From positions 1-12,727 of the forward strand of contig CALVFC010000029.1 of NCBI GenBank assembly GCA_944326735.1: DNA of 12,727 bases. Direction: 5' to 3'. This DNA comes from an uncultured Limosilactobacillus sp. (GTDB lineage: Bacteria; Bacillota; Bacilli; Lactobacillales; Lactobacillaceae). Made by a program: the position numbers and the translations under genes. Under the pieces are notes generated by a model that searched no databases, was not told where the DNA came from, and worked only from the letters and a program-made list of their open reading frames with translations. Below are positions 6,947 to 12,727 of the stretch, one piece after another; the stretch's first letter is position 1, and each line of letters starts with the position of its first letter.

Positions 6947-7930
6947 CTAGTGCAAAAATTCATTTACCTTATCCATCATAGCATCTGATTCGGGGATCGG
7001 GTAAATTGGGAAAATATGGAACATGTCCCGGCCCACTTCGAATTCGACCGGGATCTGCGCCTTCCGTAATTGACGCACAAACTGAGCACAGTCAGGATAC
7101 ATAATCTCCCGGGTCCCCGCAATAACCATGACCTTCCGGAAAGCAGATAGGTCACCATTGATGGGACTAAGGCGGTAATCCTCGTGATCCGTATTATCGG
7201 CCCACAAATCTGCCACCCGTCGTAAACCGGCCACCGATAGCGTGACATCGGCATCGGCGTACTTGGCAATCGTCGGATTCTTTAGATCGAGGTCCAACCA
7301 TGGAGAGATCAAGATTAACCTTCCTGGTTGTGGCTGCTGTTTAACAGCTAGGTATTCACAAAAGCCGGCCGCCAGGTTACCCCCTGCTGAGTCCCCTAAG
7401 ATCGTAATGTCACTGGCCGGGGTGTGGGCATAAACATGCTGGTAGAGCTGACTGATGGCTTGGTAAGCTGCCTTAAAATTGTGCTGGGGAAGCATGGGAT
7501 AAACAGCCACGTATACGCGGGACTCAGTCTTTTCCGCAAGCCGGTTAGCATACTCCCATTGTTCCTTCATTGGTTGGGCGAAGAAGGCCCCACCAGGGAG
7601 GTAAATAATGGTGGGTTGCATTTCATCACGTTCATTTAAGACAAAGGTTGGCATCGGCGCCTGGCCCATTTCCCGCACACGAACGGTAAACTTGACCGCT
7701 GGTAAGGCAAACTCCTCCGCATTATCCGTTTCCGCCTGCTTAATCACCTTGGCAAATCGCTCCGGGTCATCTAAATTCTTCTTAAATTCGCTCAACTGAA
7801 TGCCCATCTCAACAAAGGTGGCCTTCCGGGAACGGTGGTCGCCACACTTGGTCAAGTCACGAACGCTATGGCCAAAGTTATTCGCCAGTTGGGCAGCGAT
7901 TGTTTGGTGTAATTTTGATAATCTCTTCAT
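6947..7930 (-). CDS. Alpha/beta hydrolase (HSL-type, fold-3 esterase)
   Basis: This 327-residue cytosolic esterase/lipase-like enzyme has no signal peptide. The nucleophile motif GDSAGG is at 179-184 (Ser181). The oxyanion-hole motif is LPGG (111-114), in place of the canonical HGGG. The general acid is probably Glu275 in GTREIMYPD (Asp280 is the alternative), and the base is His305 in MFHIFP. About 85 N-terminal residues before the hydrolase core probably form a cap. SD AAAGGAG lies 10 bases before the ATG. It is the first gene of a leftward pair with the DJ-1 family gene and diverges from rarA. The natural ester substrate is unknown; short-chain carboxylesterase activity is the usual finding for the family. 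No clear promoter could be read upstream. Confidence 0.88.
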   Translation of the reverse strand: MKRLSKLHQTIAAQLANNFGHSVRDLTKCGDHRSRKATFVEMGIQLSEFKKNLDDPERFAKVIKQAETDNAEEFALPAVKFTVRVREMGQAPMPTFVLNERDEMQPTIIYLPGGAFFAQPMKEQWEYANRLAEKTESRVYVAVYPMLPQHNFKAAYQAISQLYQHVYAHTPASDITILGDSAGGNLAAGFCEYLAVKQQPQPGRLILISPWLDLDLKNPTIAKYADADVTLSVAGLRRVADLWADNTDHEDYRLSPINGDLSAFRKVMVIAGTREIMYPDCAQFVRQLRKAQIPVEFEVGRDMFHIFPIYPIPESDAMMDKVNEFLH

Positions 7931-8082
7931 GAGCAGAATGCTCCTTTGTGAAATCCACTAGACACATCAGCCTAGAGTGTCGATAAATGCTAATCTAATC
8001 GTAACACGATTCACTAGAAAGACGGTATTCAAATTACTTAAAATGTATTTTAAACTAGGGAGAAAGGGAGGTGTAGTTGCTG

Positions 8083-9408
8083 ATGCACCAAGAATCGTTA
8101 TTTAACCAGCCAGATAATCAAAATACCCCGCTTGCCAACCGGGTGCGGCCACGGACCCTGGACGAATTTATGGGGCAGCACGAGCTGATTGGTGATGGGA
8201 AAGTCCTTCGCGACCTCATTGAAAGCGACCAAATTTCTTCACTTATTTTCTGGGGACCGCCAGGCGTTGGTAAAACCACCCTCGCTGAAATCATTGCCCA
8301 CCAGACAAAATCACACTTTGTCACCTTTAGTGCTGTCACGAGCTCGATTAAGGATATTCGTAAGATCATGCAAGAGGCAGAACAAAATCGGGAATATGGA
8401 GAACGGACGATTTGCTTTATCGACGAAATTCACCGCTTTAATAAGGCCCAACAAGATGCCTTCCTCCCCTTCGTTGAACGGGGTAGTATCATCTTAATCG
8501 GCGCCACCACTGAGAACCCGTCTTTTGAAATTAATTCAGCCCTGCTGTCACGATGCAAGGTCTTTGTTTTAAAGTCACTGTCCACGGCCGACTTAGTCAA
8601 GGTCCTTCAACGGGCTCTCCATCATCCTGATGGTTTCCCAAACTTAACCGTTAAGATCGACGATGAGCTTCTCCAGCAAATTGCTGCCTTTGCCAATGGT
8701 GATGCCCGGGTCGCCCTGAACACCCTCGAAATGGCTGTCTTAAATGGCCACCGGCATGACCATCAGGTAACGGTGAGTGAAGCCGATTTGAGTCAGATCA
8801 TCAATACTAAGTCGCTCCGCTATGACCAGCACGGTGAGGAACACTACAATATTATTTCCGCTCTCCATAAGTCGATGCGTAACAGTGACGTTGATGCAGC
8901 TATTTATTGGTGTTCGCGGATGATTGATGGTGGAGAAGATCCACTTTATATTGCCCGCCGTCTCGTTCGTTTTGCCAGTGAGGACATTGGGTTAGCTGAT
9001 ACTAACGCTCTTAACGTGGCTATCAACACATTTCAGGCCTGTCAGTTTTTGGGGATGCCCGAATGTGATGTCCACTTGACGGAATGTGTCATCTACCTCT
9101 CATTGGCCCCAAAGTCCAATGCTGCTTATGTTGCCCGTCAAGAAGCCCATGCCGCAATTAAAAAGAGTGGCAACCTGCCTGTCCCGCTCCAGATTCGGAA
9201 TGCGCCTACCAAGTTAATGAAGGACTTGAACTACGGCAAGAATTATCAGTATGCTCACGATACCAAGGATAAGCTAACTAATATGCAAACAATGCCGGAC
9301 GAGTTGGTTGGCCAGCACTTCTACCACCCAACTGAACAAGGTCGCGAAGACCGGTTCAAGGCCCGGTTGCAACAGATTGCTGAATGGCACCGACAACATC
9401 ATAAATAA
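8083..9408 (+). CDS. rarA: Replication-associated recombination protein A (AAA+ ATPase, MgsA/YrvN family)
   Basis: RarA is a clamp-loader-like AAA+ ATPase that acts at stalled or gapped replication forks with SSB and RecA-dependent repair. The Walker A motif GPPGVGKT is at 58-65 and Walker B FIDEIHRFN at 112-120. Sensor 1 lies in GATTENPSFEINSALLSR. The C-terminal MgsA oligomerisation domain ends with the usual Lys/Tyr-rich tail (LMKDLNYGKNYQYAHD). Its 441 residues are normal for the family. ATG at 8083 is taken as the start, 11 bases after SD AAAGGGAGG. A TTG at 8077, two codons earlier, has tighter spacing (5 bases) and cannot be excluded. It is monocistronic and divergent from the hydrolase. 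The promoter was not clearly seen; TTCAAA (8028) with TAAACT (8051) is a weak candidate. Confidence 0.95.
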   Translation: MHQESLFNQPDNQNTPLANRVRPRTLDEFMGQHELIGDGKVLRDLIESDQISSLIFWGPPGVGKTTLAEIIAHQTKSHFVTFSAVTSSIKDIRKIMQEAEQNREYGERTICFIDEIHRFNKAQQDAFLPFVERGSIILIGATTENPSFEINSALLSRCKVFVLKSLSTADLVKVLQRALHHPDGFPNLTVKIDDELLQQIAAFANGDARVALNTLEMAVLNGHRHDHQVTVSEADLSQIINTKSLRYDQHGEEHYNIISALHKSMRNSDVDAAIYWCSRMIDGGEDPLYIARRLVRFASEDIGLADTNALNVAINTFQACQFLGMPECDVHLTECVIYLSLAPKSNAAYVARQEAHAAIKKSGNLPVPLQIRNAPTKLMKDLNYGKNYQYAHDTKDKLTNMQTMPDELVGQHFYHPTEQGREDRFKARLQQIAEWHRQHHK

Positions 9409-9414
9409 AAAAAT

Positions 9415-9453
9415 ATCCAAATTGGCGCTTACCAATTTGGATCTTTTGCTTTT
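9415..9453. terminator. Bidirectional terminator between rarA and the MFS exporter
   Basis: ATCCAAATTGG (9415-9425) pairs perfectly with CCAATTTGGAT (9432-9442) around a 6-base loop. CTTTTGCTTTT follows on the plus side, and a long T-run (complement of the A-run at 9407-9413) follows on the minus side. It serves both convergent genes. Confidence 0.9.
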
Positions 9454-10926
9454 CTATACGGTTTGTCGACGACTCTTGACAGCCATTGTTAAGACCAGGA
9501 CGAGGGCAATGATGATTAATACTAACGCCGTCACCACAATATTGTGGTAACCACTATACAGAATTTGCCGCATCTCGGGCAGTAGTGCTGCCGGTAAGTG
9601 ACTAGCGGTTTTAGCATTCGATAGTTGGTTGAGCATTCCCATCGTGATATGGTGGTGGGCATGTTGAATTCCAGACAGCAGAGAATGGTTCAGGATAACC
9701 CCGTAGATAGCTGACATGAAGGTTTGACTCAGGATCCGGAGCAAGTACCCCATCGAAGTAGCGATTGGAACATCTTGCAGTTCCGCATCCGTTTGGACAT
9801 TGATCTGCAGAATGTTAAAGACGAGGCCGACACCAAAACCTTCAAAGGCCCCCAAGATAAGGAGGAGCCAAAATGGTGAACGCTGACCACCAATCATCAG
9901 CCCCATAAAGGCAACGAAGATGGTGAAAGCCCCAATGGAAACCAGTTGGTACTTGTTTAAGCGCTCCTGGACGAATGGGACCAGCTCGGAACCCAAGAAG
10001 TTAGTAAAGGCACCAGGGATCTGCGTCATTCCCCCTAGCAAGGCACTCAAGCCAAGGATCCCCTGGGCCCACATTGGAATATAAATAACAAAGGCAATAA
10101 ATGATCCCCAAATGATGATGAAGAGGAGGAAGTCTAATACCAGTTCATGGTTGGTAAACAACCGACTAGGCACGATGGGATCGGCCGCTTTACGGTCAAC
10201 CCGTACCATCCAGTAAAGGAGACCACAACCAATAACGGCCAGGGCGGCCACAATCAGTGTTGATATCGTCCCAATCAATTGAACGGCAACCAGGATCAGA
10301 ATCAGGCTAACCACCAGGAGGGAAGCACCAAGGTAGTCAACCGGCTTCCCAGCTGCTTGCTTCTTGACGTTCTGGTAAAAGATGGCCACGATCGTAATCG
10401 CAATCAGGGCAATTGGAATATTGACATAGAAGACCCAGTGCCAGCTCCAGGTATCAACGATCCACCCACCAAGGAGGGGCCCAATGATTGACGCGGTCCC
10501 AAAGCAGGCTGATGAAATACCCAGGACGGTCGCCCGCTGCTTCAAATTAGAATAGATTTCGGCATAGACAATGAAGGGGATGGTGTTCATTCCACCAGCA
10601 CCAATCCCCATTATTGCCCGGGCAATAATAAACCAGACAATGTTAGGTGCTAACCCTTGGAAAACGGCCCCGACCATAAATAATGACGTGGCCGTAATAT
10701 ATGCCTGCTTATTTCCCTTGTGTTCACCATACTTACTCCATAAGGGAGTAGCCACCGCCATCCCAAAGAGGAAGATGGCCACAATCCAGCCCATATATTG
10801 AATGGCGTGTAAATCACTGGTAATTGCTGGAAGGGCTGTGTTGACGATCGTCCCATCCATTCCTGCCATAATGTTAGACAGCAGTAATGCGCCCGTCACA
10901 ATTGTTCTTCGTCGTGCCTGATCCAA
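9454..10926 (-). CDS. DHA2-family multidrug MFS transporter (14 TM)
   Basis: This is a complete drug:H+ antiporter-type permease of about 490 residues in the cytoplasmic membrane, distinct from the truncated one at the left edge. Motif D1 MDGTIVNTALPAI is at about 23-35. Motif A is PLWSKYGEHKGNK (about 61-73) and motif B is RAIMGIGAGG (about 103-112). The antiporter motif C, GPLLGGWI, is at about 149-156. The second half has six to seven further helices and ends in a basic tail (KSRRQTV). Start choice: a GTG at 10944 is possible but has no SD. TTGGAG, lying just inside that extension, is placed 8 bases before an in-frame TTG at 10926, which I prefer. Its own promoter and a 5' leader hairpin precede it. 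Substrates unknown; no regulator gene is adjacent. Confidence 0.9.
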   Translation of the reverse strand: MDQARRRTIVTGALLLSNIMAGMDGTIVNTALPAITSDLHAIQYMGWIVAIFLFGMAVATPLWSKYGEHKGNKQAYITATSLFMVGAVFQGLAPNIVWFIIARAIMGIGAGGMNTIPFIVYAEIYSNLKQRATVLGISSACFGTASIIGPLLGGWIVDTWSWHWVFYVNIPIALIAITIVAIFYQNVKKQAAGKPVDYLGASLLVVSLILILVAVQLIGTISTLIVAALAVIGCGLLYWMVRVDRKAADPIVPSRLFTNHELVLDFLLFIIIWGSFIAFVIYIPMWAQGILGLSALLGGMTQIPGAFTNFLGSELVPFVQERLNKYQLVSIGAFTIFVAFMGLMIGGQRSPFWLLLILGAFEGFGVGLVFNILQINVQTDAELQDVPIATSMGYLLRILSQTFMSAIYGVILNHSLLSGIQHAHHHITMGMLNQLSNAKTASHLPAALLPEMRQILYSGYHNIVVTALVLIIIALVLVLTMAVKSRRQTV

Positions 10927-10951
10927 ATCATCATCTCCAATCACTAATGTA

Positions 10952-10981
10952 AAGAGGGTGCACCAACTGGTTCACCCTCTT
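10952..10981 (-). promoter_or_regulatory. Hairpin in the 5' leader of the MFS gene (terminator or attenuator)
   Basis: AAGAGGGTG and CACCCTCTT pair perfectly over 9 bp. Past one mismatch, ACC/GGT extends the stem to a 4-base loop. On the minus strand it is followed by the short, weak T-tract TTTACATTA. It lies between the uracil-DNA glycosylase stop and the MFS start, and downstream of the MFS promoter. It could therefore be a weak terminator for the upstream operon, an attenuator, or a repressor-binding inverted repeat for the exporter. Confidence 0.6.
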
Positions 10982-10992
10982 AGTCGTCATAT

Positions 10993-11021
10993 ATCGTACC
11001 GATTTTTGCTACGTTTGTAAA
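10993..11021 (-). promoter_or_regulatory. Promoter of the DHA2 MFS gene
   Basis: On the minus strand -35 TTTACA (11016-11021) is 17 bp from -10 TACGAT (10993-10998). Transcription would start near 10986, just before the leader hairpin. The site lies in the 84-base gap after the uracil-DNA glycosylase gene. Confidence 0.6.
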
Positions 11022-11028
11022 TCATTAA

Positions 11029-11679
11029 TTACTTTTGTACCAATAAATTCCCCAATCGTTGCCAGTCAGCTGTGACCGCTGGTTCTAGTTTCCGGCGGTA
11101 CAAAACAGCTGCGGGATGGTACATGGGAAAAAGTTTATAGGAGGTAGCAGTCCATTGATAACCCCGTCCATCAGCAGTTGCCTGTTGAATGGGGCGTGTG
11201 ATCAACTGGCCGTGAAGCTCACCAATATTTGCCTGCGACCCCAGCAACCGTTGCAGGGCAGTATTGCCTAACGGAACAATGATTTTCGGTGCTACCTGGC
11301 TTAACTCCCAGTCAAATAATTTAGCAAAGGCCAGTACTTCTCCTTTGGTGGGTGTCCGATTAGGCTTCTTCGTGACCACCTCGCCACTTTGCCGGTCCTG
11401 AACGCGCTTAATGGAGAATGGTCGTTGCCGAACCACACTGGTGATGTAGACGGTTTGCCGTGAATAGCCAATGGATTCCACCATCTTCATTAGTTCCTTA
11501 CCGGAAGCACCGGAAAAAGGAATGTTATGCACTTCCTCATGTCGCCCCGGGGCCTCACCAACTAGCATCAGGTCCGGATGAAGCAAGCCCTGACCAGGCG
11601 TAAACCCGGTTAAATTACGGCCAGCTACTCGTTGACGGACCTCATCCAATAAATTCTGGGGATAATCGATTACAACCAT
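11029..11679 (-). CDS. Uracil-DNA glycosylase family protein (UDG superfamily)
   Basis: This 216-residue enzyme of the UDG superfamily (PF03167-type fold) is predicted to remove uracil from DNA and so start base-excision repair. Motif 1 is GEAPG followed by PFSG, as in the family 4/5-type enzymes. The C-terminal substrate-binding motif is MYHPAAVLYRRKL. I find no cysteine anywhere in the protein, so the 4Fe-4S cluster of classical family 4 enzymes must be absent. ATG at 11679 was chosen because AAGGAG lies 7 bases before it; the first in-frame TTG/ATG candidates further upstream overlap the previous gene. The SD merges with the stop codon of the exporter gene (TAAGGAG), so the pair is probably cotranscribed, though functionally unrelated. 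Not the ung-type family 1 enzyme. Confidence 0.87.
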   Translation of the reverse strand: MVVIDYPQNLLDEVRQRVAGRNLTGFTPGQGLLHPDLMLVGEAPGRHEEVHNIPFSGASGKELMKMVESIGYSRQTVYITSVVRQRPFSIKRVQDRQSGEVVTKKPNRTPTKGEVLAFAKLFDWELSQVAPKIIVPLGNTALQRLLGSQANIGELHGQLITRPIQQATADGRGYQWTATSYKLFPMYHPAAVLYRRKLEPAVTADWQRLGNLLVQK

Positions 11680-11690
11680 GAGCGTGCTCC

Positions 11691-12727
11691 TTAACCATTG
11701 CGGCGCCACTTATGATCGGTCAGGATCCGGGCGGTAATTAGTCCCAGTGGCAAGAAGACAACAATCAGTAAGGCCTTGGTCATCCACAGGGTCCCCACAT
11801 CAATGGAGGTTAATCCCATGTTGTACATGGCCTGGTACATATAGAGTCCGGGAATCATAATCACGATCGATGGCACAGTAAGGGAAATTTGTGGGTAGTG
11901 GAGCTTCATCTTGACAAACGAAGCAATGAGCCCGGCAATCAACGCCCCGATAAAGGCACAAGCACCAGCTGGAATATGTGTCCAATCAACCAGTTCTAAT
12001 CGGGTCGTGTTAGCGACCGCCCCGATTAGTCCAGCAAGGGCCGCCATTTTTGGCGTTGAGTTAAACATAATGGAGAATCCAAAGACCCCACCGAAACTGG
12101 CTGGAATCCGTAACAGGAACAGTGCCAATGGTGACAGTGGCCAAGCAGCTAGTGTCCCTGGCCGCAAGTGAACTGCCATGGCGACAATCCAACCAACAAG
12201 GGTTGCGACCACAATGATCGCCACCGCGTAAGTCAACCTTTCCAGGCCCGACCGCATGTCCAGCTTGGAAATGTCGAGACCAGATGTAATGAACGGGAAG
12301 CCCGGAATAATGAACAACATGGCCCCAATATAACCCGTTTCATGGCGGTCACTAATGTTGAAAAAGTACTGCATCCCCATAAACGATAGCATGTAGACAA
12401 TGCAGGCAACCGCAACCGCTAAAGCAATGCAGGCAAACAGGGTGATGTGACGATCGGCAATCTTCCGTCGCACATAATTTCCTAATCCAGCACCAATAAA
12501 GCAGCACATCATTTCTACTGGTCCCCCGCCGAGTAAAAAGACGAAGCAGCTACATGCCAAGGCCGCTGCTAAGGCAACGTGAATAGGACTATACTTACCC
12601 CGCGAACGGGCAATTTTTTCCAACCGTTGGTGAATCTCACCAATTGTCATATCTTCTCCACGGTCACGGAAGTCGTGGATGAAGCGCTCCATCATCGACA
12701 ACTTAGCAGTGTTAACCCCCGTTGTCG
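11691..12727 (-). CDS. Threonine/serine exporter family protein (ThrE-type), N-terminus outside the window
   Basis: This is an inner-membrane exporter of the ThrE family. It is a fusion of the DUF1212 (ThrE) domain with the DUF3815/ThrE_2 domain, as in Corynebacterium ThrE (about 490 residues); about 345 residues are visible. A TTG at 12701 could start an ORF, but the frame is open to the edge. The amino acids before it (TTGVNTAKLS) continue the DUF1212 cytosolic region, so the gene is partial. Following MMERFIHDFRDR and the GEIHQRLEKIARS helix come about ten hydrophobic helices. They include FLLGGGPVEMMCCFIGAGLG and the MLFIIPGFPFITSGLD loop of the first domain, then FGFSIMFNSTP and IVIMIPGLYMYQAM of the second. 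Fusion keeps both halves in one chain, whereas many bacteria encode them separately. The family exports Thr/Ser in Corynebacterium; the substrate here is not established. It is followed 11 bases later by the glycosylase gene. Confidence 0.88.
   Translation of the reverse strand, partial: TTGVNTAKLSMMERFIHDFRDRGEDMTIGEIHQRLEKIARSRGKYSPIHVALAAALACSCFVFLLGGGPVEMMCCFIGAGLGNYVRRKIADRHITLFACIALAVAVACIVYMLSFMGMQYFFNISDRHETGYIGAMLFIIPGFPFITSGLDISKLDMRSGLERLTYAVAIIVVATLVGWIVAMAVHLRPGTLAAWPLSPLALFLLRIPASFGGVFGFSIMFNSTPKMAALAGLIGAVANTTRLELVDWTHIPAGACAFIGALIAGLIASFVKMKLHYPQISLTVPSIVIMIPGLYMYQAMYNMGLTSIDVGTLWMTKALLIVVFLPLGLITARILTDHKWRRNG

Noticed and set aside
1..12727. CRISPR array, toxin-antitoxin pair, phage genes or defence island
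   Set aside because: No regularly spaced direct repeats, no small coupled gene pair of that kind and no phage or nuclease-type proteins are visible. All large frames are accounted for by housekeeping, transport or stress families.

Overview
The window looks like an ordinary chromosomal stretch from a low-GC Gram-positive of the Lactobacillaceae, probably Limosilactobacillus or a close relative. This rests on gene content: a DHA2-type drug exporter paired with a DUF4811 protein, a fused MprF, a CcpA-type cre site, a uracil-DNA glycosylase without cysteines, and a fused ThrE-type exporter. Strong AGGAGG-like ribosome binding sites and a base composition near half GC also fit. The species cannot be fixed from the sequence alone.

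Left part (1-2653): the window opens with about 60 very GC-rich bases that do not fit the gene that follows. Next comes the 3' half of a DHA2-family multidrug MFS exporter, translationally coupled (ATGA overlap) to a two-TM DUF4811 protein. A bidirectional terminator separates these from a leftward RluA-family pseudouridine synthase gene. That gene is full length but interrupted by one in-frame amber codon. Upstream of it sits tRNA-Asp(GTC) with a near-consensus promoter and its own terminator.

Middle part (2654-6350): mprF, a bifunctional aminoacyl-phosphatidylglycerol synthase/flippase, runs rightward and ends just before a very compact control region. There, the -10 box of the next promoter, a cre-like operator and the mprF terminator hairpin all overlap within about 45 bases. 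The next gene is a D-isomer-specific 2-hydroxyacid dehydrogenase. It is closed by a perfect 25-bp-stem bidirectional terminator.

Right part (6353-12727): a leftward pair encodes an HSL-type alpha/beta hydrolase and a DJ-1/PfpI protein. rarA (recombination factor/AAA+ ATPase) diverges from this pair. A second, complete DHA2 MFS exporter converges on rarA across a shared terminator, and has its own promoter with a hairpin in the 5' leader. Upstream of it, also leftward, are a uracil-DNA glycosylase and a threonine/serine exporter that form a probable operon; the exporter gene runs off the right edge.

The genes are mostly housekeeping or stress functions: envelope charge, drug and amino acid export, RNA modification, replication repair and detoxification. 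I see no CRISPR array, no complete mobile element, no defence island and no convincing novel multi-gene system. The best second-look items are the amber codon in the pseudouridine synthase gene, the overlapping cre/promoter/terminator before the dehydrogenase, and the compositional break at the left edge.
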